Of a DNA stretch of 64,000 nucleotides, positions 27,735-37,344 are shown piece by piece. Under the pieces are notes generated by a model that worked only from the letters and a program-made list of their open reading frames with translations, was not told the origin of the DNA and did no database searches. This DNA comes from Salinibacterium xinjiangense. Lineage in GTDB: Bacteria > Actinomycetota > Actinomycetes > Actinomycetales > Microbacteriaceae. The stretch covers positions 882,585 to 946,584 of the forward strand of contig NZ_BMLC01000001.1 in NCBI RefSeq assembly GCF_014645015.1, read 5' to 3'. How positions within the stretch are numbered: position 1 is the stretch's first letter; every line of letters starts with the position of its first letter. A program made the translations under genes and the position numbers.

Positions 27735-28745
27735 TCAGCGGGCAGGCGGCGCTGTCGAGCGACGAATGACGAGCTCCGGCATGATCTGGCCGTGAGTGGC
27801 GGTGCCTCCCTGCAGCTCTGTGAGGAGCAGCGACACCGCCCGTCGGCCGATCTCCGGAAAGTTCTGGCGAACCGTCGTCAGGGGTGGAAAGAAATGGGCG
27901 GCCTCGGGGATGTCGTCGAATCCCACCACACTCATATCCCCCGGAACGCTGAGGCCCGAATCCCAGCACGCGTGGATAAAGCCGAGAGCCATCTGGTCGT
28001 TGCCGGCGAACATCGCGGTGAAGTCTTTCAGGCGCAACAACTCCAGCCCTGCGTAATATCCGAAGTGCGCGCTCCAATCCCCCAGGATCGGTGCCCGAGT
28101 GCGCAGGTCTTTATCGTTGAGCGCCTCGAGATACCCCTGCATCCTGGCCTCGGCCTCGATCCAGTCCTGCGGACCCGAAATGTGCATGATCTCGGTGTGT
28201 CCTAGGTCGATCAGGTGTTGCGTGGCGAGGCGCCCTCCGGCGACCTGGTCGACCGACATGCTGCGATCGCCACCGAGGTCGGCGTTCTGCAGAGTGACAT
28301 ACGGAACCGTGATGTCGAGTTCGCGGATCGCTTCGAGCACCCGCACCTGGGGGGCGATCACCACGATCGCCTCCACGGCCTGCATCTGCAACTGGTCGAG
28401 TGCAGCCTTGATCGACGGGTACTCGTTCGATGCGATGCTCGTGATCGTGATGCGGTATCCAGCCTCACGCGCCGCGTGCTCGATTGCCGTCACACTCGTG
28501 GTCGGACCATAGTCAGCGTTCTGCGCGGTCAGCACACCGATCGTGCGGGACCGGCTGGTGACCAGCGCACGCGCGGCCTGGTTCGGCCGGTATCCAATCT
28601 CCTCGATGACATCGAGGACCCGCTGTTTCGTCGACTCGCGGATGCTCACGTGCTCGTTGAGCACTCGCGACACGGTCTGGTACGACACGCCGGCGAGGCG
28701 TGCCACATCACGGATGTTGGGCGCACGAACCTTCTCTGGTTCCAC
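27735..28745 (-). CDS. LacI-family regulator of arabinose genes, copy 1
   Basis: This 336-residue repressor has the helix-turn-helix IRDVARLAGVSYQTVSRVLN (residues 11-30) and hinge residues NQAARAL, then a sensor domain ending in SVVGFDDIPEAAHF and TTVRQNF. The start is GTG at 28745, with GGAG eight bases upstream. It lies between araA and the stand-alone araD. A palindromic operator (28771-28784) sits in its own promoter. It is similar in domain layout and tail (RRSTAPPAR) to the LacI protein encoded at 32659-33735; the two probably share related operator specificity (TGTNAACG-type half-sites). Confidence 0.9.
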   Translation of the reverse strand: MEPEKVRAPNIRDVARLAGVSYQTVSRVLNEHVSIRESTKQRVLDVIEEIGYRPNQAARALVTSRSRTIGVLTAQNADYGPTTSVTAIEHAAREAGYRITITSIASNEYPSIKAALDQLQMQAVEAIVVIAPQVRVLEAIRELDITVPYVTLQNADLGGDRSMSVDQVAGGRLATQHLIDLGHTEIMHISGPQDWIEAEARMQGYLEALNDKDLRTRAPILGDWSAHFGYYAGLELLRLKDFTAMFAGNDQMALGFIHACWDSGLSVPGDMSVVGFDDIPEAAHFFPPLTTVRQNFPEIGRRAVSLLLTELQGGTATHGQIMPELVIRRSTAPPAR

Positions 28746-28770
28746 CTGACACGCTCCGCGCTCCGTTGTT

Positions 28771-28800
28771 TGTGTACGTTCACATTCCCGTCCTATTATG
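28771..28800 (-). promoter_or_regulatory. Autoregulatory operator and -10 of the LacI gene
   Basis: TGTGTACGTTCACA (28771-28784) is a near-perfect palindrome with one mismatched pair. A CATAAT -10 hexamer lies at 28800-28795 on the minus strand, so the operator covers the start of transcription. It resembles the operator at 32674-32691. Confidence 0.6.
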
Positions 28801-28843
28801 CACGCGCGGCAACGGGCACACGACGGTACTGGAGCGGGAAGCC

Positions 28844-30364
28844 CTACAACGCCTGGTTCAAGCGGTAATAGGCGGCGTTCCAGCGAACCTCTTTCTGAAA
28901 CCCACGAATCGTCGTGTCCTCATCGATGACGAGCAGTTCGGTGGATGCCATGTCCGCAAAATCGCGGAACACCTCCACCCCCACCTGGGTCGACATAACG
29001 GTGTGGTGAGCCGCCCCGGCGGTGAGCCATGCCGCCGCTGACGTGGCGAAGTCGGGCGCAGGTTTCCAGACCGCGCGACCGACCGGGAGGTTGGGCAAAG
29101 GTGCATCCAGTGGCACGTTCTCGACAACATTGGCGACCAGACGGAACCTGTCGCGCATGTCACTCATAGCGACCACTACGGCAGGGCCCGAGTCGGCGGT
29201 GAAGACGAGTCGCACCGGGTCTTCCTTGCCACCGATACCCAGCGGGTGGATCTCGAGACTCGCGCGCTCACTCGAAAGTGACGGGCTCACCTCGAGCATG
29301 TGAGCCCCGAGGATCTTCTCCTCGCCAGGCGTCAGGTGATAGGTGTAATCCTCCATGAGGCTCGCCCCACCGGGCAGGCCCGCGCCCATCACGGATGCGA
29401 CGCGCACCATGATCGCCGTCTTCCAGTCGCCCTCGGCACCGAAGCCGTAGCCGTCTGCCATGAGCCGCTGCACGGCCAGACCCGGCAGCTGCCGGAGAGC
29501 ACCCAGGTCTTCGAAGCTCGTGGTGAACGCCGAGAAGCCGCCGGCCTCGAGAAACGAACGGAGGCCGAGTTCGATGGCAGCGCCGTAGCGAAGCGAGTCG
29601 TGACGTGCTCCGCCCTTGCGCAACTCCGCCACGACGTCGTACTGCTGCTCGTACTCTGCAACAAGTGTGTCGATGTCGGCCTCGGAGGCCGCATGAACGG
29701 CATCGGCGAGTTCGTTGACCCCCCAGGTGTTCACCTGCACGCCGAAGCGGATCTCCGCCTCGGTCTTGTCCCCTTCGGTTACGGCGACGAAACGCATGTT
29801 GTCGCCGAATCGCGCGAGCTTCATGTTCTGAGCAGCGTCCCAGCCTGCTGCCGCCCTGGTCCAGTCGGCGATCTGCACGACCACCGCCGGGTTGGAGGCG
29901 TGGCCGACCACGGTCTTTCTGGCGATGCTCATCCTGCTCAGGATGTAACCGTGCTCGCGGTCGCCGTGAGCCGCCTGGTTGAGGTTCATGAAGTCGAAGT
30001 CGATCTCGCCCCACGGCAGTGCTACATTCGCCTGCGTGTGCAGGTGCAGCAGCGGCTTCGTGAGTGAACTCAGCCCGTGGATCCACATCTTGGAGGGGCT
30101 GAAGGTGTGCATCCAGGTGATGACGCCGATCACCGAAGCGTCACTCGATGCGTCGATCATGGCACGGCGGATCGCGTCGCTGCTCTTGAGCACGGGCATC
30201 CACCTGATCGTCACCGGGATGCCGGCGGCAGCCCCGAGTGAGGCGGCGACCTCCTGCGATTGCTCGGCAACCTGGCGCAGAGTCTCCTCGCCGTAGAGAT
30301 CCTGGCTGCCGGTGAGGAACCAGACGACCTTCGTCGACAGGTCGGGGATGATGCTCGTGCTCAT
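28844..30364 (-). CDS. araA: L-arabinose isomerase
   Basis: This 506-residue enzyme converts L-arabinose to L-ribulose. The N-terminus has the family signature [18 protein letters not shown]. Metal-binding glutamates are recognisable in [11 protein letters not shown] (around residue 306) and LMEDYTYH (around residue 331). It is the last gene of the operon araD-araB-araA, 14 nt downstream of the kinase gene. The length equals that of well-studied AraA proteins. It is cytoplasmic with no export signal. Confidence 0.97.
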   Translation of the reverse strand: MSTSIIPDLSTKVVWFLTGSQDLYGEETLRQVAEQSQEVAASLGAAAGIPVTIRWMPVLKSSDAIRRAMIDASSDASVIGVITWMHTFSPSKMWIHGLSSLTKPLLHLHTQANVALPWGEIDFDFMNLNQAAHGDREHGYILSRMSIARKTVVGHASNPAVVVQIADWTRAAAGWDAAQNMKLARFGDNMRFVAVTEGDKTEAEIRFGVQVNTWGVNELADAVHAASEADIDTLVAEYEQQYDVVAELRKGGARHDSLRYGAAIELGLRSFLEAGGFSAFTTSFEDLGALRQLPGLAVQRLMADGYGFGAEGDWKTAIMVRVASVMGAGLPGGASLMEDYTYHLTPGEEKILGAHMLEVSPSLSSERASLEIHPLGIGGKEDPVRLVFTADSGPAVVVAMSDMRDRFRLVANVVENVPLDAPLPNLPVGRAVWKPAPDFATSAAAWLTAGAAHHTVMSTQVGVEVFRDFADMASTELLVIDEDTTIRGFQKEVRWNAAYYRLNQAL

Positions 30365-30378
30365 GCGGTGTCCTTTGG

Positions 30379-31962
30379 TTACAGCGCCTGCGTGGCAGCG
30401 CGCTCGATGGCGAGTCCCGCGCGATAGCGGGTGAGATAGGAGGCGAAGCCGGCGACGTCATCCGGATCCGGCTCGGCAATGGTGACGCTCGCGCCGCGGA
30501 AGACCCGCGCCTCGAGGTAGTCGTCGAGTGGCAGTTCGGCGCCAGACGCGGCATAGGCGGCCAGGACCGCCATACCCCACGGGCCGCCTTCCGACGCCGT
30601 TTCCGCTACCGAGACCGGCGAGCCCAGGGCTGCAGCGAGGAAGCGCTGTGCGACTCCGGCAGTGCGGAACACGCCGCCGTGCGCAAACATGCGGTCGAGT
30701 TCGACGCCCTCGTCATCGAGCGCGGCCATGCCGATACTGAGCGTGGCGAAGACACCGTACAGCTGCGCTCGCATGAAGTTCGCGAGCGTGAAGCTGCTGT
30801 CGTTGGTGCGGACGACGAGCGGCCGACCCTCGTCGAGGTGCGCGATCGGTTCGCCGGCGAGCTGGTTGTATGCCAGCACACCACCGGCATCCGGCTCCCC
30901 CTCGAGTGCCTCGCGAAAGAGCGCGGCAAACGCGGTATCGGCGTCGACCGGGACGCCCGCAGCCTCGGCGAACCGTCGGAAGATCGACACCCAGGCGGCA
31001 AGCTCGCTCGCCCCATTGTTGCAATGCACCATGGCAACCGGATCGCCGGCCGGTGTCGTGACGACATCGAGTTCGTGGTGCACCTTCTGGAGTGGGCGTT
31101 CGAGCACGACCATCGCAAAGATGCTCGTGCCCGCACTCACGTTGCCCGCGCGAGGTGCCACGGAGTTGGTTGCGACCATGCCGGTTCCCGCGTCACCCTC
31201 CGGCGGGCACAGCAGCACGCCCGAGCGCAGCACGCCGGTGGGGTCGAGCAGAACGGCCCCGGCTGCGGTGAGTTCGCCGGCACGCCGGCCGGCCGCAAGA
31301 ACCTCCGGAAGAAGACTGCCGACCCGCAACTGCGGTGCAACGCCTGCAACGAGCTCATCGAACGTCGCGAGCATCGCCGAATCGTAATCGCGAGTGGCGT
31401 CGTCGATGGGGAACATGCCAGACGCGTCACCCACGCCGAGAACGCGCTCTCCCGTGAGCTTCCAGTGCACGTAACCGGCCAGGGTCGTCACGAACCGCGT
31501 CTGCGCGATGTGCGGTTCGCCGTCGAGCACTGCCTGATAGAGGTGGGCAATCGACCAGCGCAGCGGGATGTTGACGCCGAAAGCGGTCGTCAGCGCGTCA
31601 GCCGCCTGCGTCGTCGAGGTATTGCGCCAGGTGCGGAACGGAACGAGCAGCTCACCCTCCGCGTCGAACGCGAGATAGCCATGCATCATCGCCGAGACAC
31701 CGATGGCGCCGAACGTCTGTGGGCGCACACCGTACCGCGCCTCCGCATCGGCAGCGAGAGCCGAGTATGCCGCCTGGACTCCGGCCCAGACCTCCTCGAG
31801 CGAGTAGCTCCAGCGTCCGTCGACGAGCTGGTTCTCCCACTCGTGTTCGCCGACCGCCAGCACCACGGAGGGGTCTTCCCCGACGAGACAGGCCTTGATC
31901 CGCGTCGAGCCGAGCTCGATTCCGAGAGCCGTCTGGCCCGTGCTGATAGCTTCTGCGCTCAT
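30379..31962 (-). CDS. araB: Ribulokinase (FGGY family)
   Basis: This 527-residue FGGY kinase would phosphorylate L-ribulose. The N-terminal phosphate motif reads [14 protein letters not shown]; the second domain ends with [15 protein letters not shown] (about residue 438) and [15 protein letters not shown]. Sequence style is that of actinobacterial FGGY kinases next to araA and araD rather than of E. coli AraB, so the substrate rests partly on the operon context. Its ATG overlaps the stop of the upstream araD (ATGA), and araA follows after 14 nt. Confidence 0.9.
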   Translation of the reverse strand: MSAEAISTGQTALGIELGSTRIKACLVGEDPSVVLAVGEHEWENQLVDGRWSYSLEEVWAGVQAAYSALAADAEARYGVRPQTFGAIGVSAMMHGYLAFDAEGELLVPFRTWRNTSTTQAADALTTAFGVNIPLRWSIAHLYQAVLDGEPHIAQTRFVTTLAGYVHWKLTGERVLGVGDASGMFPIDDATRDYDSAMLATFDELVAGVAPQLRVGSLLPEVLAAGRRAGELTAAGAVLLDPTGVLRSGVLLCPPEGDAGTGMVATNSVAPRAGNVSAGTSIFAMVVLERPLQKVHHELDVVTTPAGDPVAMVHCNNGASELAAWVSIFRRFAEAAGVPVDADTAFAALFREALEGEPDAGGVLAYNQLAGEPIAHLDEGRPLVVRTNDSSFTLANFMRAQLYGVFATLSIGMAALDDEGVELDRMFAHGGVFRTAGVAQRFLAAALGSPVSVAETASEGGPWGMAVLAAYAASGAELPLDDYLEARVFRGASVTIAEPDPDDVAGFASYLTRYRAGLAIERAATQAL

Positions 31963-32666
31963 CGACGTTCGTCCGTTCCCTGGCCGTAGACATTCTGGTA
32001 CCGGTCGAAAAGACTATCGATCGCCTCCTGCGGGATCGGGATGACCCCCCCGGCCTCGCGGGCGAGATGAACCGTGTGCGCGACATCCTCGACCATGACC
32101 GCTGCCTTGACCGCATCCTTCGCCGAGGTACCGATGGTGAAAGGGCCGTGGTTCCGCATGAGCACGGCGCGTGACCTGTGACCGGTCAGGGTCTCGACGA
32201 TGCCTCGCCCGATCGAGTCGTCACCGATGATGGCGAATGGCCCGACGGGGATCGGTCCGCCGAACTCGTCGGCCATCGCGGTGATAACGCAGGGAATCTC
32301 TTCACCGCGAGCCGCCCATGCCGTCGCATACGTCGAGTGGGTGTGCACGACACCGCCGACGTGCGGCATATTCCGATACACGTAGGCGTGGGCCGCGGTG
32401 TCGCTCGATGGCGACCGCTCAGAGCCTGGGCTGCCGGCAACCACATTCCCGTCGAGGTCGCAGAGGATCATGTTCTCGGGGGCAAGGTCGTCGTAGGAGA
32501 CCCCGGACGGCTTGATCACGAAGAGGTCGGCACCGGGCACACGGCCGGAGACGTTGCCCCCGGTCCACACGATCAGCCCGTACCTGACGAGTTCCGCGTG
32601 CAACTCCGCGACCTCTGCGCGCACTTCTACGATGGACGCCGCGACGTCGCGGCTGAAGCTATTCAC
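31959..32666 (-). CDS. araD: L-ribulose-5-phosphate 4-epimerase, paralogue 2
   Basis: This 235-residue class II aldolase-family protein is very similar to paralogue 1 (26865-27575). It shares WTGGNVSGRVPGAD, the metal motif HTHSTYATAWAARG and RNHGPFTIGTS. The start is GTG at 32666, which overlaps the last eight bases of the upstream LacI gene. No good ribosome-binding site is visible, so translational coupling to that gene is possible. It heads araD-araB-araA, directly downstream of an operator. Confidence 0.93.
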   Translation of the reverse strand: MNSFSRDVAASIVEVRAEVAELHAELVRYGLIVWTGGNVSGRVPGADLFVIKPSGVSYDDLAPENMILCDLDGNVVAGSPGSERSPSSDTAAHAYVYRNMPHVGGVVHTHSTYATAWAARGEEIPCVITAMADEFGGPIPVGPFAIIGDDSIGRGIVETLTGHRSRAVLMRNHGPFTIGTSAKDAVKAAVMVEDVAHTVHLAREAGGVIPIPQEAIDSLFDRYQNVYGQGTDERR

Positions 32667-33735
32667 GAGCGTTGATGTTACCGTTCACATCATCCGGAGG
32701 CAACCCACGCGAGTGCGGAAGAATCGCGAGACGCGGCGGTGCGGTGGATTGCCGCACCACGAGCTCAGGCTCTATGAGCGAGCGTTGCGGAACGTCGTCA
32801 CTCTCGAGCTCGGCGAGCAGAGTGGCCACGCCCAGCGTTCCGAGCGCGCGAAAATCCTGGCGAACCGTCGTCAACGGCGGCAGGAGGTGCCTGGCATCCG
32901 GAACATCGTCGAAGCCGACCACGCTCACATCCTGGGGCACGCGGATGCCCCGCTCGGTGAACGCGTGGATGAGCCCAAGCGCCATCCGGTCATTGGCTGC
33001 GAAGACTGCGGTGAAATCCGGTTCGACAACGCTCCCGAAGGCGTAGCCCGAGTCTGAGGTCCAATCCCCCACCACTGGTTCGCGGGCACGCAGGCCGGCT
33101 CGCTCGAGGTGCTCTCGCCACGCACGTTCGCGGCCGCGGGCATCAAGCCAGTCCAGTGGGCCCGCGAGATGCAGCATCTCACGGTGGCCGAGATCGATGA
33201 GGTGCTGCGCGGCGAGCGCCGCGCCCATCCGCTGGTCGACAGACACGGTGAAGAAGTCGTCCTCGGGCTCGGCCTTGACCACGAGAGTGGGAATGCCGCT
33301 CGAGACTTCGCGCAGCAGGTCGATCGACGACGTGCGCGGCGTGATCAGGCACAGCGCGTCGATTCCGATGGCCATCAGGCTCACCAGCGCATCGTGGGCG
33401 GTGACCGCCCGATCGGCCGATACAGCGAAGGACGAGACCGTGTATCCGCGGTCGTGTGCCGCATCCTCGATGGCACGAAGGGTGCTCGCCGGGCCGAACT
33501 CGATAACGCTATCGACGACGACACCGATGCGGCTCGATTTGCGGCTGGCCAACGCCCGGGCCGCACTATTAGGCCGGTAATTGAGCTCACGCATCACCAC
33601 GAGCACCCGCTCCCGCGTCGCCGGCGCGATGCTCGGATGGTCGTTGAGCACCCGAGACACCGTCATGTGGGAGACACCCGCCAGCGCCGCAACCTGGCGG
33701 ATGTTCGCCCTGGGCCCGCCGGTCAGCGCAGTCAT
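32659..33735 (-). CDS. LacI-family regulator of arabinose genes, copy 2 (operator inside its 3' end)
   Basis: This 358-residue repressor has the helix-turn-helix IRQVAALAGVSHMTVSRVLN (residues 11-30), a sensor domain ending in SVVGFDDVPDARH and TTVRQDF, and a longer tail than its relatives (about 30 residues past VRQSTAPP). The ATG at 33735 is used; the open frame continues upstream into the cyclase gene. The tail residues DVNGNI are encoded by a palindromic operator (32674-32691), and the gene overlaps araD by eight bases. It probably governs the downstream araDBA genes and belongs to an operon that begins with the cyclase-family gene 14 nt upstream. Confidence 0.9.
   Translation of the reverse strand: MTALTGGPRANIRQVAALAGVSHMTVSRVLNDHPSIAPATRERVLVVMRELNYRPNSAARALASRKSSRIGVVVDSVIEFGPASTLRAIEDAAHDRGYTVSSFAVSADRAVTAHDALVSLMAIGIDALCLITPRTSSIDLLREVSSGIPTLVVKAEPEDDFFTVSVDQRMGAALAAQHLIDLGHREMLHLAGPLDWLDARGRERAWREHLERAGLRAREPVVGDWTSDSGYAFGSVVEPDFTAVFAANDRMALGLIHAFTERGIRVPQDVSVVGFDDVPDARHLLPPLTTVRQDFRALGTLGVATLLAELESDDVPQRSLIEPELVVRQSTAPPRLAILPHSRGLPPDDVNGNINARE
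32674..32691 (-). promoter_or_regulatory. LacI-type operator embedded in a LacI coding region, before araD
   Basis: GATGTTACCGTTCACATC is an 18-bp near-palindrome with a central CG, and resembles the operator at 28771-28784. It ends eight bases before the araD start codon and lies wholly inside the last codons of the regulator gene. It is well placed to block an internal promoter or a passing polymerase. Confidence 0.65.
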
Positions 33736-33749
33736 GCCCTGAAGCTTAG

Positions 33750-34652
33750 TCAGCCCACGAGCGCGAATGCTCGCACGGGAAATGTGCCGAAGCCTTCGAA
33801 CGCGGGCGGGGCGGCCGTGAACCTCGCACCCGACGGTGGCAGCTCGCCCAGGTTGGTCAGGTGCTCGACCACATGGATGCCCGCCGCCAACAGCCCGGAG
33901 TGGGCAGGTCGCTCGCCGCCGGACTCGGTGTCGTCCACATTGAGCGAGTCGATTCCGACGAGCCGCGCACCCTGCTCGACGAGGTACTCGGTCGCGTCCG
34001 CGGCCAGGAACGGGGATCCGGTGGAATAGGCGGGGGTGGCGAAATAGCGGTCCCACCCGGTGTGCACGAGCACGGCGGCTCCCCGCACGTCACGGTCGAA
34101 GAACACGGCGGCCGGCACGCCGCGGATCGTGGCATCCTGCACATGGAAGACCTCGGCGCGCAGGTCGACGAGCGTGGCGAGGGCGAGGCCCGCGAGGTCT
34201 GTTCCCCCCTCATAGCGGTGGTACGGGCTGTCGAGGTAGGTGCCCGTGTTGCCGATCATCGTCACGATATCCATCGCGAACTGCGTGCCAGGGGCGTAGT
34301 GGGAGCGCGAATCCTCTCGCGTCAGGTGGGGGGTGACCACGGGCGCCGGGAGCCCCGGGTAGGTGATGAGCCCGTCGCGGATCGTGTGGCTCAGGTCGAC
34401 GACCCGACGGGGGCCAGTCGACTGAGCCTGGTCGACGCGGCGAGAACCGCGGTGCTGTTCCTCAACGACGGAGAGACTGGTCACGAGCACACGGGCGACG
34501 AGGGCCAGACCGAGATGCTGCACTAACAGCCGGCCGACTTCGTCGGCGCTCGTCTCGCCACCGGCCAGGTCGAGCCGGAAGCTTTCGGTCCGAAGCGAAC
34601 CGCCATTGATGAACTCCACGACGGCATCGAAATGTGCTCGGTATTCAGGCAT
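33750..34652 (-). CDS. Cyclase-family (kynurenine-formamidase-like) hydrolase with extra N-terminal domain
   Basis: This 300-residue protein has a PF04199-like cyclase domain from about residue 85: VDLSHTIRDGLITYPG, the metal-site variant IGNTGTYLDSPYHR, LVHTGWDRYF, and GIDSLNVDDTESGGERPAH. The usual HxGTHxDxPxH motif is present with its first His replaced by Asn and its second by Tyr. Before it lies a compact domain of about 80 residues (MPEYRAHFDAVVEFINGG start) whose function I do not recognise. The ATG at 34652 has GGGGGAG five bases upstream. It sits 14 nt before the LacI gene of the arabinose operon, so it may be co-transcribed. The substrate is unknown. Confidence 0.8.
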   Translation of the reverse strand: MPEYRAHFDAVVEFINGGSLRTESFRLDLAGGETSADEVGRLLVQHLGLALVARVLVTSLSVVEEQHRGSRRVDQAQSTGPRRVVDLSHTIRDGLITYPGLPAPVVTPHLTREDSRSHYAPGTQFAMDIVTMIGNTGTYLDSPYHRYEGGTDLAGLALATLVDLRAEVFHVQDATIRGVPAAVFFDRDVRGAAVLVHTGWDRYFATPAYSTGSPFLAADATEYLVEQGARLVGIDSLNVDDTESGGERPAHSGLLAAGIHVVEHLTNLGELPPSGARFTAAPPAFEGFGTFPVRAFALVG

Positions 34653-34780
34653 GGTCACTCCCCCATCGAGGGACCACGTCGATCCACTCCCCTCACGATG
34701 CCAGCACTCGGCTCCGCGATCACAGGATAAACCGCCAGGGTCCGACTGATTGGCGCCAGCGTGGATCAGCCCGGGCTACG

Positions 34781-35695
34781 TCATTTAACCGAACCAGCAG
34801 TCAATCCGCTGACGATGTATTTCTGCAGGTAGAGGAACAGCGCCATGACTGGCAGTGCTGCCAGCACCGCGCCCGCAGCGAAGATGCTGTAGTTCTTCGA
34901 GAACTCGTCAGACACGAACTGGTAGAGCCCGACAGCAAGCGTCTGCTTCTCCGGCTCGATCAGCACGATGGAGGCGATCACGAATTCGTTCGTTGTGCCG
35001 ATGAACGAGAGCAGCCCGACCACGGCGAGAATAGGCGCCACGAGTCGGAGGATGATCGAAAAGAAGATCCTCGCGTGACCCGCGCCATCGATCTTCGCGG
35101 CCTCGTCGATGGATGTCGGCACCGTATTGAAGAATCCGTACATCAGGTAGGTGTTCACGCCCAGGGCGCCGCCGAGATACACCATGATCAGGCCGATCTG
35201 GCTGTCGAGCCCGATCGCCGGGAAGATGTCACTGATGCCGTTGAGCAGCAGGAAGATCGCCACGACCGCCAGGAGTTGCGGGAACATCTGCACGAGCAGC
35301 ACCGCCAGGAGGCCGACACGACGACCGACGAATCGCATGCGCGAAAAGGAATATGCCGCCATCGCACCGAGAAAAACCGTGCAGACGGAGGTCGTGATAC
35401 CGATCACCAGAGTGTTGCCGTACCACGCGGCGTAGGGCTGCTGGGGCAGATCGAACAGCTCGATGTAGCTTCCGAAGTCGAAGATGCTGAACAACGCATT
35501 GGCGCTGATCAGGGTGCCGCTCGGGTTGAGGGAAGCGGATAACACGTACAGCAGTGGAAAGATCGCGAAGATCGACATGACGACTCCGACGCCGTGGCGC
35601 CATCCTGTCGCCCTGAACCAGCGGCCGAACCGGAAAGGCCGGCGCGTGCCTGTGGCAGTGGACGCGCCTGCGGCAGCAGTCGTAGCGCCGCTCAT
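34781..35695 (-). CDS. malG: Maltose/maltodextrin ABC transporter permease (MalG type)
   Basis: This 304-residue CUT1 permease has a polar Ala/Thr-rich N-terminus, the first helix near residue 37, and the EAA loop EAAKIDGAGHARIFFS. It ends YIVSGLTAGSVK, the usual MalG C-terminus. Its ATG overlaps the TGA of malF (TGATG). It is the last gene of a malE-malF-malG operon. Pairing with a MalF that has the large extracytoplasmic insertion supports the maltose/maltodextrin assignment. Confidence 0.93.
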   Translation of the reverse strand: MSGATTAAAGASTATGTRRPFRFGRWFRATGWRHGVGVVMSIFAIFPLLYVLSASLNPSGTLISANALFSIFDFGSYIELFDLPQQPYAAWYGNTLVIGITTSVCTVFLGAMAAYSFSRMRFVGRRVGLLAVLLVQMFPQLLAVVAIFLLLNGISDIFPAIGLDSQIGLIMVYLGGALGVNTYLMYGFFNTVPTSIDEAAKIDGAGHARIFFSIILRLVAPILAVVGLLSFIGTTNEFVIASIVLIEPEKQTLAVGLYQFVSDEFSKNYSIFAAGAVLAALPVMALFLYLQKYIVSGLTAGSVK

Positions 35696-37278
35696 CAGTT
35701 CAACTCCTCAAGGGATTTTGTTGCCCGGAAACTCACTGCGGCGATGACTCCGACTAGCACGAAAATGATGATCGAGAAGGCGCTGGCCAGCCCGTAGTCA
35801 CGCCCGGCTCCGACGAACGCCACCTTGTAGACCATCGAGATCAGGATGTCTGTTGCCCCGACATTGACGCCAGCCGACACGTCTCGCGGCCCTCCGTTGG
35901 TGAGCATGTAGATCAGGTTGAAGTTATTGAAGTTGAAAGCGAACGACGAGATCAGCAGCGGAGCTATCGACACCAGTAGCAGGGGCATCTTGATGAAGCG
36001 GAACACCGCCCACGGTGTGGCGCCATCCACGACGGCCGCCTCCTGCAACTCGTCGGGGATCGACTGCAGCGCACCGGTGCACACGAGGAACATGTACGGG
36101 AATCCCAGCCACAGGTTCACCAGGATGATGCTCACTTTCGCGAGCCACTCATTAGTGAGCCACGGGATGTCAGCTCCCCCGAAGAGCACCTGGTTCACGA
36201 ATCCGAAGTCGCGGTTCAGCATCCCGGCCCAGACCAGTGCAGACAGGAATGCCGGAAAGGCATACGGCAGGATCATCATCACGCGGTAGACCCTGCGCCC
36301 GCGCATCCGCCGGTCATTGAACACCACGGCGAGAAACAGGCCGAGCAGGAACGTCGTCGCGACCGACAGGAAGGCGAAGGTGAAAGTCCACAGGGCGACG
36401 CTGAACAGCGGCCCTCGAATCGACTCGTCACCGAACGCACGGGCGAAGTTATCGAAACCGATCTCGATCTTCCACCCCGGCAGCAGCTCCTCACCGTTGT
36501 TGGCGGTGAAGGCGCCGACCCCGGTGTCCGAGTAGACGACCCCGGTTGTGCTGTTCGTCATCGTCGCGGCAGCTTCGTCGTATACCAGGTTCGACCGGTA
36601 TACGAACGCGCTGCTTCCATCGGGGGTGCGCAGTGCGCCGTCGTTCGGATCGTCACTGATCTGCACGGTGAGTCCGGCGATGGCCTCCTGGGCGGCCACG
36701 ATCTGTGAGAAGTTGAGGGTGTTGTATCCGGGGATACCGACGGCTACCTTTCCCTCGATGGTCGCGTTGTCGACCGGGCTGAGGGGGTTGTCTGCGTTGC
36801 CGATGCTGACATCGCCATCAGGGTCTGTCACCAGGAAGCTGTAGGTGCCGAGACTTTCGACGACGGTCAGACCGTAGGCCGGTGAGTCTTCGACCCGCTC
36901 CTGCGACGATCCGATGAGGGCGGCAGTCGCATCCTCTCTCGTGCTGTTATGGCCGGTTCCGTAGTTGGTGAAGGCGATGTAGGCGGTGTATCCGATGATG
37001 AAAACCTGGAACATCACGAGAAAGATCACCCCGGGCACCAGGTACTTTGCCGGCAGGAACCTCTTGCTGAAATAAACGACGTTCACGATCACGGTAACGA
37101 CCACTATCGCCGCGAACACTATCCAGTCACGCTGGGCGAACACGATGAACAGCGCATAGAGGCTTATCGCATCGACTATTGCCAGGGCCGCAATCTTGAC
37201 GATCAGCACCCTGACGCTCGTCGACGGCGCTGTCGGCGCCCGGGTCAGCCGCGGTGCTCGTGGTGTCGTGATGCTCAT
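35695..37278 (-). CDS. malF: Maltose/maltodextrin ABC transporter permease (MalF type)
   Basis: This 527-residue permease is longer than ordinary CUT1 permeases. As in E. coli MalF it has two or more extra N-terminal helices (residues 25-75) and a large extracytoplasmic domain (about residues 120-275, GHNSTREDATAAL to ELLPGWKIEIGF) before the core helices. The EAA loop reads EAAVVDGATPWAVFRF near residue 420. It is the middle gene of malEFG, separated from malE by a perfect hairpin (37298-37333). Confidence 0.94.
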   Translation of the reverse strand: MSITTPRAPRLTRAPTAPSTSVRVLIVKIAALAIVDAISLYALFIVFAQRDWIVFAAIVVVTVIVNVVYFSKRFLPAKYLVPGVIFLVMFQVFIIGYTAYIAFTNYGTGHNSTREDATAALIGSSQERVEDSPAYGLTVVESLGTYSFLVTDPDGDVSIGNADNPLSPVDNATIEGKVAVGIPGYNTLNFSQIVAAQEAIAGLTVQISDDPNDGALRTPDGSSAFVYRSNLVYDEAAATMTNSTTGVVYSDTGVGAFTANNGEELLPGWKIEIGFDNFARAFGDESIRGPLFSVALWTFTFAFLSVATTFLLGLFLAVVFNDRRMRGRRVYRVMMILPYAFPAFLSALVWAGMLNRDFGFVNQVLFGGADIPWLTNEWLAKVSIILVNLWLGFPYMFLVCTGALQSIPDELQEAAVVDGATPWAVFRFIKMPLLLVSIAPLLISSFAFNFNNFNLIYMLTNGGPRDVSAGVNVGATDILISMVYKVAFVGAGRDYGLASAFSIIIFVLVGVIAAVSFRATKSLEELN

Positions 37279-37297
37279 GCCATCCTGCTGTTCTCAG

Positions 37298-37333
37298 GCG
37301 ATGGGCCCGGACGTTTCCCTCCGGGCCCATCGC
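37298..37333 (-). promoter_or_regulatory. Perfect intercistronic hairpin between malE and malF
   Basis: A 14-bp perfect stem (GCGATGGGCCCGGA with its complement) encloses an eight-base loop. It occupies most of the gap between the binding-protein stop (37345) and the malF start (37278). There is no T run on the minus strand, so a role in mRNA stability or partial termination is more likely than complete termination. Confidence 0.7.
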
Positions 37334-37344
37334 GAACGTGAGTG

